A stretch of DNA of 64,000 bases from Pseudalkalibacillus hwajinpoensis (GCF_015234585.1 NZ_JADFCM010000008.1:372001-436000), one strand, 5' to 3'. Counted from the stretch's first letter, positions 25,401 through 34,122 are shown. A program made the numbers and translations. Notes: generated by a model not told the origin, from the letters alone.

Positions 25401-26347
25401 ATATTCTTCCCACCAATATTGAAGTAGTGTTCTAGCGTAACTTTTCCTGTTGTGAACATGATAAAAGAAGGGATAAATACCATAAACAGCCCCATGGTTA
25501 GTATTTCAGGATTCAGTACCCCATTCTCAAAAATAAAGGTCATAAACCCATTAATATTAAAGATAATCTCCAACATTAATAAGTTAGCGATTGCAAAAAG
25601 AAAGACGCCCTTAAAATGGTTAAATAAAGTTAATATTGAGTTCCTAAAAACGTGTAACACTAAAATTCTTGATCGCTTTAATCCCTTTCCTCGTGCTAGT
25701 TCTACGTAAAGAAGCTTCTCCTCTTCTTCAAAGGACAACAATAAATACTTATATATGTATATACCAGGCAGTAGTGATAGGACGAGGACCGGAAGAACGA
25801 TCGCGTTTTCATCGAAACCGCTGGAAATGTTAAAAAGAAGAAAGTTGGTTTTTTTATAGACCCAAATAATGCCTAATTGTGCAACTAAAATCACGAAAAT
25901 GTCCGGCAATGATTCAATAATAAAAAGAAAAGCCTTAGGAAGAGTTCTTTTATGAACCGGAAGTAACATTGTAAGGAATGTAAGAAGGATTCCTAAGATA
26001 AGAGCTAGGACGATAGAAATAAATAGGTAAAACATAGAAGTAAGGTAAACTTCCATGAATTCCGGGAATAAAGGTAACTCTCTCCCCCGAACGTAGTACT
26101 CAATGGTATTGCCTGTTAGGATGACGTTTAAGAGATGAAGCATGTGATGAACGTATGCATCAAAATTAAGTACGATTGTGTCATATAAAAACGAAGTATT
26201 ATTTAACGAATTGTTATCAATCATTTTGAGCACGTTTAGTTGCGATTTCATATTAAAAAACAAGTAAGGAAGTGAGCCAATTAGTAGGATGCCTATTGAA
26301 GTTAATAGAAATTGGAATGCAATCTGCAAGGTAAGTGACTTCTTCAT
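25397..26347 (-). CDS. DppB-like ABC transporter permease (orphan)
   Basis: 316 residues, six membrane segments, with the contact loop VELARGKGLKRSRILVLHVFRNSI typical of DppB/OppB. The first helix and a long external loop (residues about 30-95) fit the family, though the loop sequence is poorly conserved. ATG at 26347 is chosen because AAAGGAGGG lies just upstream; the frame extends 16 residues further into the MauD-like gene. Thirteen bases after the MauD-like stop. It forms a heterodimer with the next permease, but their ATPase is missing from the locus. Confidence 0.8.
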   Translation of the reverse strand: MKKSLTLQIAFQFLLTSIGILLIGSLPYLFFNMKSQLNVLKMIDNNSLNNTSFLYDTIVLNFDAYVHHMLHLLNVILTGNTIEYYVRGRELPLFPEFMEVYLTSMFYLFISIVLALILGILLTFLTMLLPVHKRTLPKAFLFIIESLPDIFVILVAQLGIIWVYKKTNFLLFNISSGFDENAIVLPVLVLSLLPGIYIYKYLLLSFEEEEKLLYVELARGKGLKRSRILVLHVFRNSILTLFNHFKGVFLFAIANLLMLEIIFNINGFMTFIFENGVLNPEILTMGLFMVFIPSFIMFTTGKVTLEHYFNIGGKNI

Positions 26348-26360
26348 CACGGCCCTCCTT

Positions 26361-26927
26361 TTACAATTGAGAAATCTTTGTTTTGCTAGAAGCAACAGTT
26401 TGTTTTGGAACTATGCTTAATAAGTTCTCTAACTCATTCATATCCCCCTGTGCAGCGATATTTCCTTCATGATCGATTATGAAAATTGTAGGCACTTTTT
26501 TAATGTAATAGTTTTTAAAGAGTTCAGCCGAGCTTACATAATATGTATTCGGAATAGAAGGCACGGATCCCTTTTCTCTTCTATCATGAGTAATGACGAA
26601 TATGTTTGTTTGGTAGGTGTCAGCTAGAAAGGGGACTTGACTTAATAAAGTCGAACAAGTACCACACGTCGTGCTGCTAAAGATCATAATTAAATGTCTA
26701 TTATTAAAATCAGCAAGCGAAATTTGTTGATTCTCTTCATCTTTCACCCGAAACAGTGGAGCTTTCTCCCCAACTTGTAACGTCTTTTCTTCTATAGTTG
26801 CGCCAACATTTCTAAATCGATTTAAAAACTGCGTAATTTGTTTTAAAAAGTACAGTAATATCGCAAATTGCATCAAAAGAAATAACCATAAGCCAATATG
26901 TGAAAGAAGCCCCCAATTCACTTCCAT
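26361..26927 (-). CDS. MauD/TlpA-like membrane-anchored thioredoxin
   Basis: 188 residues: N-terminal membrane helix (about 10-30), then a peroxiredoxin/TlpA-type domain starting VGEKAPLFRV. The redox motif is C88-G-T-C91 and the cis-Pro loop is KKVPTIFIIDHEG. The active site faces the outside of the cell. MauD-type proteins work with MauE to make or shuffle disulfides in a small Cys-rich partner; here that partner is most likely the six-Cys peptide at 29370-29546. It starts one base after the MauE-like gene, so the pair is translationally coupled. Confidence 0.85.
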   Translation of the reverse strand: MEVNWGLLSHIGLWLFLLMQFAILLYFLKQITQFLNRFRNVGATIEEKTLQVGEKAPLFRVKDEENQQISLADFNNRHLIMIFSSTTCGTCSTLLSQVPFLADTYQTNIFVITHDRREKGSVPSIPNTYYVSSAELFKNYYIKKVPTIFIIDHEGNIAAQGDMNELENLLSIVPKQTVASSKTKISQL

Positions 26928-26928
26928 T

Positions 26929-27507
26929 TTATATCTCTCCTCTGTGTAATAACCGATTAAAATGGTGATTTATCTTTTTAACCTCTACTAGGACAAAGAA
27001 CGTCGCGATTATGCCAAAAAAACAAAATGAAGCAATTAAGTAAAGTGGTGGATAGACTTCATTCAATGATGAAGTGGATGCATAATAATCAAGAATGCCA
27101 ACTTTTGTTGAACTAAAGAACAACATTACGGCCACCATGATAATGGATAGGTTTCTGAAAATAAGCTTCCATGAGATTGGCTTTTCGCCAACAATCCCTC
27201 CACAGCCACATGAAAGTGATGTGCGACCTCTCCTTAGATTGATTAGAATCGCAAGCGTATAGAGAACGATTAATCCAGTAAAGAAGATCAAACTGACCTT
27301 GTAAAAGAGGCCAACTAATAGCAAGAGACCAACCATCATTTCAGCGATAGCATCGAATTTCGCTACTGGTTTCGCGTACCGATCAGGTATAAGCTGATAG
27401 TTTTGTATGCTTTGTTCATGGTTAGTGAGATCTCGCATTTTGGTATAAGCAGAGGTTACCGGAATAATCGCTATCCCTAACCTAAGAAAAAGTAAGAGTA
27501 TTTCCAT
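26929..27507 (-). CDS. MauE/DoxX-like redox-associated membrane protein
   Basis: 192 residues with five to six membrane helices. It carries the MauE signature INLRRGR followed by CGCGG and KPISW around residues 90-112. In methylamine dehydrogenase maturation MauE is needed with MauD to form disulfides in the small subunit; the Cys pair probably passes electrons across the membrane. No other methylamine genes are here. ATG at 27507 fits the GGAGG site; an ATG two codons upstream is too close to it. It begins 15 bases after the exporter gene. Confidence 0.85.
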   Translation of the reverse strand: MEILLLFLRLGIAIIPVTSAYTKMRDLTNHEQSIQNYQLIPDRYAKPVAKFDAIAEMMVGLLLLVGLFYKVSLIFFTGLIVLYTLAILINLRRGRTSLSCGCGGIVGEKPISWKLIFRNLSIIMVAVMLFFSSTKVGILDYYASTSSLNEVYPPLYLIASFCFFGIIATFFVLVEVKKINHHFNRLLHRGEI

Positions 27508-27522
27508 AAGCATTCCTCCGAA

Positions 27523-29310
27523 TTAGGCATACCATTGAGCTTGGCTTGTAAACATTTCATAATAATTTTTCCTACGTGCAAGTAATTCTTCATGATTCCC
27601 GACTTCAACCAATTCGCCATCTTTCATAACCAATATGCGATCAGCTAATCGAGCTGCGGCCATACGGTGCGAAATATAAATAGTCGTTTTATCTTGAGTG
27701 AGTTCTTTGAATTGATTAAAGATGTTTAGTTCTGTTAAAGGATCGAGTGAAGCAGTAGGTTCATCAAGGATAATGATATTGGCTTTACTAAACAGGGCTC
27801 TAGATAGGGCAAGCTTTTGCCACTGTCCACCAGATAAATCTTCACCATCACCTAAGAGCTTCCCTAATCGGGTATCAAATTGATTTGGAAACTGCTGGAC
27901 CGTGTCGAGAAGGCCAGACTGTTTGGTTACTTTTCTCATTAAAACCGTATCTTCCATATTTTCAACATCACCAAGAGTAATATTATGCTTTATGGAAAAG
28001 GGAAGCTGCATAAAGTCTTGAAAAATTCCCGTCATACTTTTCTTTAGCGTAATAGGATCAAAATAGTTAATGTTAATGCCATCTACAAGGATTTCTCCAT
28101 GACTTACAGGGTATAGTCCAAGGAGACATTTCACGAGGGTGGTTTTTCCGGATCCATTATCCCCTACAATGGCGATTTTTTCCCCGGGAGCAATTGAAAA
28201 AGAGATGTTATTTATGACCGTTTTTTTACTTTCCGGATAATGATAGCTTACATTATGAATCGTAATGCCTTTTTTAAGCTTTTCGGGAAAACTATGTATA
28301 CGTTCATTGTTTTCAAAAGCAAATTCCTCATCTTTGAAATCTAAAAACTCAAACAGGTCTTCGATATAGAGGTTTTCTTCATAAATTTTAGCGAGATAAG
28401 AAGCCATCATATTTAAGGAAGCCTGCGCTCCTTTAATCGCTTGTCCAATGGAAACGAATTCACCTACTCCTAAATTCTTTTTCTTTAGTAACCAAATCAC
28501 AATGGCTGCCGAAAGACTATACAAAAGGGCTGTAAAAAGATCGAGCACCATTTGTACTTTCTTTTCTTTTTTTAGAAGTGCAAGAACTTCATTGCTATTA
28601 CTTAAAAATAACTTTCCCCATCTTTCCAAGAAAAAGGGCCCTAAATGAAAAAGCCTTACTTCTTTAGCTGATTGTCGATTTTGAAGAAGGAAGTTGAAGT
28701 AATTGGATTCTCTCGCTTTTTGTGTTTGATGCTTTAATAAGAAGAACTTCTCGTTGCCAAAGCGCGATTGCAATAATAATATAGGCACTGCAGAAATTGC
28801 GCTTAAGATCGCTAATCCCCAATGGAATGACAGCAAGAAGGATAAATAAGATAGTAAGCTTATGGAGAACTGTCCCAAGTCTAGAATGTTCTTTACAGGG
28901 GACATTAGCTTATTACCATAGTTTCCACTAATACGTTCCTGGTGGTTATAAAATTCAGGTATTTCATAATAGCTAAGTGGTACTGAAGCTGCTTTTTCTG
29001 ACACAAGTTTTCCAACACTGTAATCTAATTTCACTTCAATTTGTTCATCAAAAATATCGGATATATGCTTGAGTGTAGAGGAGAGACCTACTAGAAATAA
29101 TTCTAGGGTGAGAAATAAAAACGCACGCTGATAATTAGGTTCGTCAGCACTAATAATGAGTACAACTGCATTTACTAATTCTTTAGTTACCCACAGAGTA
29201 GCTAGGGGGAAAAGACCAGTCACCATTCTAATGAAGATAGAAGCTAAAAACCACAGTGGACTAATATTCCAAACGAATTGAAAACTCTTTCTTAAATAAT
29301 GAATATTCAT
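27523..29310 (-). CDS. ABC exporter (fused membrane and ATPase domains), no peptidase domain
   Basis: 595 residues: six-helix transmembrane domain to about residue 320, then an ATPase with Walker A GDNGSGKTTLVK, signature LSGGQWQKLALSRAL, Walker B IIILDEPTASLDP and switch His in YISHRM. All catalytic residues look intact. There is no N-terminal C39 peptidase, so any leader of the cargo is kept or cut by another enzyme. Such half-size exporters move peptides or lipids as homodimers. Placement directly after the six-Cys peptide gene makes that peptide the likely cargo. The ribosome site is weak (GGCGGT). Confidence 0.88.
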   Translation of the reverse strand: MNIHYLRKSFQFVWNISPLWFLASIFIRMVTGLFPLATLWVTKELVNAVVLIISADEPNYQRAFLFLTLELFLVGLSSTLKHISDIFDEQIEVKLDYSVGKLVSEKAASVPLSYYEIPEFYNHQERISGNYGNKLMSPVKNILDLGQFSISLLSYLSFLLSFHWGLAILSAISAVPILLLQSRFGNEKFFLLKHQTQKARESNYFNFLLQNRQSAKEVRLFHLGPFFLERWGKLFLSNSNEVLALLKKEKKVQMVLDLFTALLYSLSAAIVIWLLKKKNLGVGEFVSIGQAIKGAQASLNMMASYLAKIYEENLYIEDLFEFLDFKDEEFAFENNERIHSFPEKLKKGITIHNVSYHYPESKKTVINNISFSIAPGEKIAIVGDNGSGKTTLVKCLLGLYPVSHGEILVDGININYFDPITLKKSMTGIFQDFMQLPFSIKHNITLGDVENMEDTVLMRKVTKQSGLLDTVQQFPNQFDTRLGKLLGDGEDLSGGQWQKLALSRALFSKANIIILDEPTASLDPLTELNIFNQFKELTQDKTTIYISHRMAAARLADRILVMKDGELVEVGNHEELLARRKNYYEMFTSQAQWYA

Positions 29311-29333
29311 ATCTTTACCGCCAAATTAGTTTA

Positions 29334-29355
29334 AGACCAGGAAGAATCCTGGTCT
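29334..29355 (-). terminator. Intra-operon hairpin after the peptide gene
   Basis: AGACCAGG against CCTGGTCT, a perfect 8-bp stem with a six-base loop, 15 bases after the peptide stop and before the exporter. There is no real T run, so it more likely protects the peptide message or causes partial stopping, as is usual after bacteriocin structural genes. Confidence 0.5.
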
Positions 29356-29369
29356 ATGTATTTTCTTCA

Positions 29370-29546
29370 TTAGCAAGAACAAGAATTATAGATCGTTTTA
29401 CACTTTTGTCCAGTCACACTGTCATAATAAGATGTTTGCCATATGCGATTTCCGTTAGAATCACAAGTAGATCCACAAGAAGAGCGACTAACTTTAGAGT
29501 CACAAGGGTAACCCGCAGGTTTTACTCCAAATAGTTTATTCAACAT
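29370..29546 (-). CDS. 58-aa six-cysteine precursor peptide
   Basis: Starts at ATG 29546, with GGGAGG eight bases upstream; an in-frame GTG at 29555 sits on top of that site. The product has Cys at 15, 24, 28, 49, 56 and 58, including CGSTC and a terminal CSC. The first 14 residues (MLNKLFGVKPAGYP) could be a short leader. There is no Sec signal, no membrane helix and no double-Gly site, so export by the adjacent ABC protein is expected. The core is rich in Ser, Thr, Tyr and Asn. Six Cys and neighbouring MauD/MauE-like proteins suggest three disulfides. It may be a bacteriocin, a signalling peptide or an enzyme subunit. I do not recognise the family. Confidence 0.8.
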   Translation of the reverse strand: MLNKLFGVKPAGYPCDSKVSRSSCGSTCDSNGNRIWQTSYYDSVTGQKCKTIYNSCSC

Positions 29547-30192
29547 TTCCTTCACCTCCCTTCAATATGAAGTTGTATTGATGAAATACCCCTCTATACC
29601 ACCCATGCTCTCCTAACACCGTTCCATTTTGGTCAACTAATAGCAGAGTGGGAAAGTCATGTATTTCAAATTTGGTTATTGTCTCTTGCTTAACCTGAAG
29701 CTGTGTTACGTCATTTTGATAAAGGCTGTACTTTTCGCTGGGCGCATTCCCTTCAGCTTGGTTTTCGATTGATATGATAGTGAATATGGGAAGGTGATAA
29801 GACTGGTTTTCAAGAATAAGCTCTTCTAGCTCTGTTAAACAAAAGCTACACGTTTGATTAACAATGATGACAATTGAAAATGGGGAGGAGAGCAAATGAG
29901 CGTCAACTAATATATTTCCAACGTTTTTGCCTATGATCGGATGTTTTATAATCATTTCTTTTTGTTGGTCATCAGAAGGAAGAAAGTTAAGCTCAGTATT
30001 TAATTGCTTTTTCAGTTTTAGAAATACGAGAAACATACTGATCCAGATTGCGGGTGCTAATATATACAAATTTGTGTGCTCCTCTAAATAACATTCCTCT
30101 GTTTTGCTTTTATTTAAAATTATCACAATTTTAGAAAATATTGTATTGGGAAATATGGACAAGAATAGTGACTTTAAATCGGTTTTTTTCAC
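29536..30192 (-). CDS. Membrane-anchored thioredoxin-like protein
   Basis: 218 residues. One membrane helix about 42-60, then an external thioredoxin fold with motif C115-S-F-C118 and cis-Pro loop IHDFPTLLLVDQNGTVLG. The N-terminal 40 residues are hydrophobic/basic and contain one extra Cys (ECYLEE). GTG start with AGGAAAC eight bases upstream. First gene of the seven-gene operon; its end overlaps the peptide start by 11 bases, so peptide synthesis is probably coupled to it. It would form or isomerise disulfides in the exported peptide, as a second thioredoxin beside the MauD-like one. Confidence 0.8.
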   Translation of the reverse strand: MKKTDLKSLFLSIFPNTIFSKIVIILNKSKTEECYLEEHTNLYILAPAIWISMFLVFLKLKKQLNTELNFLPSDDQQKEMIIKHPIIGKNVGNILVDAHLLSSPFSIVIIVNQTCSFCLTELEELILENQSYHLPIFTIISIENQAEGNAPSEKYSLYQNDVTQLQVKQETITKFEIHDFPTLLLVDQNGTVLGEHGWYRGVFHQYNFILKGGEGNVE

Positions 30193-30439
30193 TGTTGTTT
30201 CCTAATATTCATTAAATGAGTTTTTTTACTAGATCCCATTTCCAATATCAAAACGTGTTTCTATCAAAGTGGAATGTGTATTTTACCTGGCATAACGAAA
30301 CAAACGATGAAATTCTCACTGATGAGTAGGAATGAGCTCCTCTTATCAAGAAAGTAGTGTAAAGAGACAAGTCCATTTCAAACACATCGCAGATTTCAGC
30401 TCTTGCTTCACACATATGGAAGTTAAGTAAAGGAGAGAT
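30193..30439. other. Divergent promoter region
   Basis: The 247 bases between the start of the peptide operon (minus) and the alcohol dehydrogenase (plus). Promoters for both must lie here. AT-rich; no palindrome or known operator is recognised. Confidence 0.4.
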
Positions 30440-31642
30440 ATGGTGGAACAGTTTGCGGTTTTTCGTACACCTCAAACGATTCTCTATGGAAGAGATTCGT
30501 TTAAACAAATTGGCACAGAAGCAGCTCGTCACGGGCAGAAAGCCCTTATTGTTAGTGATGAGGTGATGATGAATCTCGGTTATGTCACGGATTGTCAGGA
30601 TTATTTGAAGCAGGTGGGAGTGGAAAGTGAGATCTACACGGGTGTTGCGTCTGAACCAACGGACGATTATGTGTCTGAAGCGCTTGTGCTTTTTCGAAAT
30701 ACGAACTGTGAGATCGTTATTTCATTAGGTGGGGGAAGTTGTATCGATACGGCGAAAGCCATCGCCGTTCTTGCGACGAATGGAGGATACATAGGTGACT
30801 ATCGCGCGAACAGAACGATGGCAGAGAAGGCGCCGATTCCGCATCTCGCTATTCCAACAACAGCGGGAACTGGCTCAGAAGCAACGGACGTGACCGTTAT
30901 TACGAATACAACGACATATGTGAAAATGATGATCAAACAGCCCGCCTTCATGCCGGCAGCTGCGATTGTGGATCCGTATCTCTCGCGCTCATCGCCACAG
31001 CATGTCACCGCGGCAACAGGAATTGACGCCCTCAGTCATGCGGTGGGAGCGTACCTCTCAAAGCGAGCTCATCCGATGACAGACACGCTTGCTTTATCTG
31101 CGATTGGACACATTATCGGTCATATTAAAAGCGCTTACAATGATGGAGGGAATCTAGATGCACGAGAAGCGATGAGTTTAGGTGCTCTTCAGGCGGGTAT
31201 GGCTTTTACAAATTCTTCCGTCTGTCTTGTACACGGCATGTCGCGTCCGATCGGTGCTCTTTTTCACGTGCCGCATGGATATTCAAACGCGATGCTGCTT
31301 CCAGCTGTACTTGAATACAGCAAGGACTTCTGCATCGAGCGACTCGCTGATCTCGGAAGACTGTTTCAGACAGAAGAAAGCGAGGCACTCTCAAATGAAG
31401 AAGCAGCAAATGTAGCGGTTTCTTCTATCAAAAGTCTTTGTGCCTCATTAAATATCCCGAACTTAAAATCCTGGGGAATTGATGAGACAGCGTTCAAGCA
31501 GGTTATTAGCAAAATGGCAGCAGACGCATTAGACAGCGGGAGCCCAGCGCATCATCCTCGCTTGCCTACACAGGCGGAATTAGAAGAACTTTATGTGATT
31601 TGCTATGACTACGAATTTATAAGTGAAGAAAAGATTCGCTAA
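30440..31642 (+). CDS. Iron-containing alcohol dehydrogenase
   Basis: 400 residues of the group III (iron-dependent) family. NAD-binding GGGSCIDTAKAIAVLATNGG near residue 98, and metal ligands in the helical domain: the Asp and His of GIDALSHAVGAYLSKRAHP, and the His of VCLVHGMSRPIGALFHVPHG. Oxidises a primary alcohol or hydroxy acid with NAD(P). ATG with AAAGGAGAG upstream. It lies 24 bases before the acylating semialdehyde dehydrogenase, so the pair probably converts an alcohol to an acyl-CoA, for instance a 3-hydroxy acid through its semialdehyde. Cytosolic. Confidence 0.9.
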   Translation: MVEQFAVFRTPQTILYGRDSFKQIGTEAARHGQKALIVSDEVMMNLGYVTDCQDYLKQVGVESEIYTGVASEPTDDYVSEALVLFRNTNCEIVISLGGGSCIDTAKAIAVLATNGGYIGDYRANRTMAEKAPIPHLAIPTTAGTGSEATDVTVITNTTTYVKMMIKQPAFMPAAAIVDPYLSRSSPQHVTAATGIDALSHAVGAYLSKRAHPMTDTLALSAIGHIIGHIKSAYNDGGNLDAREAMSLGALQAGMAFTNSSVCLVHGMSRPIGALFHVPHGYSNAMLLPAVLEYSKDFCIERLADLGRLFQTEESEALSNEEAANVAVSSIKSLCASLNIPNLKSWGIDETAFKQVISKMAADALDSGSPAHHPRLPTQAELEELYVICYDYEFISEEKIR

Positions 31643-31666
31643 CACAAGTGGAAGGGGAATGAAAAC

Positions 31667-33124
31667 ATGGCTACGACGGCAACGAACGTGCTACAAAACT
31701 ATATAAATGGTAAATGGGTCGATGCGAATACCGATCAATTTCAAGCTGTACCAAACCCGGCAACAGGGGAGGAGCTCGCTCAGGTTCCGATTTCAACGAA
31801 AGCAGATCTTGATGAAGCAGTGAAAGTAGCAAAGGCTACCTTCAAAACCTGGAGTAAAACGCCTGTTCCGAAACGCGCGCGCATTCTATTTAAATACCAG
31901 CAGCTGCTCGTCGACAATTGGGACGAGCTTGCGAGATTGCTAACAAATGAGAATGGTAAAAGTTTTAAAGAAGCACAGGGTGAAGTGCAGCGCGGGATCG
32001 AATGCGTTGAGTTTGCAGCCGGTGCGCCATCGTTAATGATGGGCAAGCACCTTCCGGATATCGCTACGAATCTTGAATCAGGCATGTATCGCTATCCTGT
32101 TGGTGTTGTTGGCGGCATCACGCCATTTAACTTCCCGATGATGGTGCCGTGCTGGATGTTTCCACTTGCAATCGCGATGGGGAATACGTTCGTCCTTAAA
32201 CCATCTGAGCGAACGCCGCTACTCGCAAACCGCTTAGCAGAGCTATTTAAAGAAGCAGGCTTACCGGATGGCGTCCTGAATATTGTTCACGGAGCACATG
32301 ACGTTGTGAATGGGCTTCTAGAGCACAAAGATGTGCCTGCGATTTCCTTCGTCGGTTCACAGCCAGTCGCCGAATATGTCTACAAAACAGGAGCTGCGAA
32401 TGGTAAACGCGTTCAGGCACTTGCCGGTGCGAAAAACCATTCCATCGTAATGGCTGACGCTGATCTTGACGCTGCGGTTAAAGAAATCATCGCTGCTTCC
32501 TACGGTTCTGCGGGCGAACGATGCATGGCATGCTCCGTTGTTGTGGCGGTAGATGATGTTGTGGAACCACTGCTTCAAAAGTTAAACGAAAAAGCCGATG
32601 AAATAAAAATCGGAAACGGCCTTGATGAAGACGTATTCTTAGGACCGGTTATCCGTAAAGAACATAAAGAAAGAACGGAAAGCTATATCCGTAAAGGTCA
32701 GGAGGAAGGTGCTACGCTCGTTCGCGACGGCCGAAACGACGAAGCATACAACGATGAAGGCTACTTTATCGGACCAACGATTTTTGATCACGTAAACTCC
32801 TCTATGCAAATCTGGAAGGACGAGATCTTTGCGCCAGTGCTATCAATTGTGCGAGTGAAAAATCTAGAAGAAGCGATCGAGCTCACGAATGAATCTGATT
32901 TCGGAAACGGGGCTTGCCTATTTACGAAGGACGGAAGCAACGTTCGGTATTTCAGAGAAAACATCGAAGTTGGCATGCTGGGCGTAAATATCGGCGTACC
33001 AGCCCCGATGGCGTTCTTCCCGTTCTCAGGTTGGAAAAATTCCTTCTATGGCGATCTTCATGCGAACGGATCAGACGGAGTGGAATTCTATACGAGAAGA
33101 AAGATGTTAACGGCCAGGTGGTAA
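31667..33124 (+). CDS. mmsA: CoA-acylating methylmalonate-semialdehyde dehydrogenase
   Basis: 485 residues of the aldehyde dehydrogenase family. [18 protein letters not shown] and the catalytic Cys in [13 protein letters not shown] are typical of the MmsA/IolA group, which oxidises (methyl)malonate semialdehyde with NAD and CoA to propionyl-CoA or acetyl-CoA plus CO2. Used in valine, inositol or beta-alanine breakdown. No inositol or valine genes are beside it; pairing with an iron alcohol dehydrogenase suggests a hydroxy-acid substrate such as 3-hydroxypropionate or 3-hydroxyisobutyrate. ATG with AAGGGG upstream. Confidence 0.9.
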   Translation: MATTATNVLQNYINGKWVDANTDQFQAVPNPATGEELAQVPISTKADLDEAVKVAKATFKTWSKTPVPKRARILFKYQQLLVDNWDELARLLTNENGKSFKEAQGEVQRGIECVEFAAGAPSLMMGKHLPDIATNLESGMYRYPVGVVGGITPFNFPMMVPCWMFPLAIAMGNTFVLKPSERTPLLANRLAELFKEAGLPDGVLNIVHGAHDVVNGLLEHKDVPAISFVGSQPVAEYVYKTGAANGKRVQALAGAKNHSIVMADADLDAAVKEIIAASYGSAGERCMACSVVVAVDDVVEPLLQKLNEKADEIKIGNGLDEDVFLGPVIRKEHKERTESYIRKGQEEGATLVRDGRNDEAYNDEGYFIGPTIFDHVNSSMQIWKDEIFAPVLSIVRVKNLEEAIELTNESDFGNGACLFTKDGSNVRYFRENIEVGMLGVNIGVPAPMAFFPFSGWKNSFYGDLHANGSDGVEFYTRRKMLTARW

Positions 33125-33145
33125 GGCAACAAGAATTAAACTAAC

Positions 33146-33185
33146 ACAAAAGGTGTAGAGAGGAGAACCTCTCTACACCTTTTGT
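33146..33185 (+). terminator. Strong Rho-independent terminator
   Basis: Perfect 18-bp stem (left arm ACAAAAGGTGTAGAGAGG) with a four-base loop and trailing TT. Ends the two-gene dehydrogenase operon. Confidence 0.95.
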
Positions 33186-33289
33186 ATTATGGAAAGAAGG
33201 AATAATGTGGTAAAGGTGAAACATTTGATACGTTTCATTCGTATAACGAATGAAGATAACAAAAGGGATAAATGTTCAAGGAGTGCGCT

Positions 33290-33445
33290 ATGCAAACACT
33301 ATTTCATTCAGTTAAGAATTTGTTTCTAGACTTATTTGCCATGGGAAAGGGATTAGTCTATGGCTTTCTATTGGTTGGATTGCTCACTTTCATTGGTGGA
33401 GCGCTACTATACGGCTTTTTGTTCTTACGTCATTTGTTTGTTTAA
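33290..33445 (+). CDS. 51-aa small membrane protein
   Basis: ATG preceded by AAGGAG at seven bases, 51 codons, stop TAA. The N-terminus is an amphipathic stretch (LFHSVKNLFLDLFAMGKG), followed by one long membrane segment (YGFLLVGLLTFIGGALLYGFLF). Starts just upstream of another membrane protein gene at 33489. No family recognised. Confidence 0.6.
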   Translation: MQTLFHSVKNLFLDLFAMGKGLVYGFLLVGLLTFIGGALLYGFLFLRHLFV

Positions 33446-33488
33446 TTTTCTTGGATATTAACTTAATGAGAAGAAGGGGGAGATATGT

Positions 33489-33800
33489 GTGAAAAAGGTC
33501 ATTATAAGGTCAGTGATTGCATCGCTTGTGATCGGTATACTCGTATGGGCTGCAAGTGTATTCATTTCTTTTTCATTTAGTGAATGGAGCTTCTTTATTG
33601 CTCTAGGGCTAACCATTGTGCTTTACTTCTTTAACAGTAGCGGAGGATTTTTATCAAAAGGGGCCACTGCTGAGGCAAGCGAGGCAGGGTGGAAAGTTCA
33701 AGAAGATAATGAATTGAAAGTAAATGTAGGTGCCGTTTTTTACGGTTCAGTGCTATTTACGATTTTTAGTCTTGTTTTAACCATTACGACATATTATTAA
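33489..33800 (+). CDS. 103-aa membrane protein
   Basis: Three hydrophobic segments (residues 6-28, 33-48, 80-102). The loop between the second and third is acidic (ATAEASEAGWKVQEDNELKV). GTG start with a GGGGGAGA site. Related by size and layout to Bacillus proteins of unknown function; nothing further can be said. Confidence 0.55.
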   Translation: MKKVIIRSVIASLVIGILVWAASVFISFSFSEWSFFIALGLTIVLYFFNSSGGFLSKGATAEASEAGWKVQEDNELKVNVGAVFYGSVLFTIFSLVLTITTYY

Positions 33801-33914
33801 GGGGATTTTAGTTAAGAGGAGCTCTTATAGAATACAGACTTGCAGCTCCGATCGAAACAAATATATGATTGTGTAGCCTATTCAAACACTAATCACATCA
33901 GGGGGGATGAAAAA

Positions 33915-34082
33915 TTGGGTATATTCTTTTATCTTACGATCGTCGTTGGTTTATCGCTCATCTATTATGGCTATGTTAAGAAAACAGAAAAAGATATAAA
34001 GATGAAAGAGCTAGAGCTTGAAGCTAAGAAGATTGAGTTGGAAATAAAGAAGTTAGAACATCATAAGGACAGCACGGAATGA
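33915..34082 (+). CDS. 55-aa membrane-anchored coiled-coil protein
   Basis: TTG start at 33915 with GGGGGGATG upstream; an in-frame ATG at 33840 has no ribosome site. One membrane helix (IFFYLTIVVGLSLIYYGYV) and then a perfect charged heptad run (KMKELELEAKKIELEIKKLE). Like the 63-aa protein at 16413-16604 in layout. A terminator follows. Confidence 0.55.
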   Translation: MGIFFYLTIVVGLSLIYYGYVKKTEKDIKMKELELEAKKIELEIKKLEHHKDSTE

Positions 34083-34091
34083 AAAGAAAAG

Positions 34092-34122
34092 TAATCGCTT
34101 TAGTTTTAAGCGATTATTTTTT
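34092..34122 (+). terminator. Rho-independent terminator
   Basis: Stem TAATCGCTT against AAGCGATTA with a TTTTTT run. Confidence 0.85.

Noticed and set aside
24393..30192. Methylamine dehydrogenase locus
   Set aside because: MauE- and MauD-like proteins are present, but no large or small dehydrogenase subunit, MauG or amicyanin is found, and the peptide has six rather than twelve Cys.
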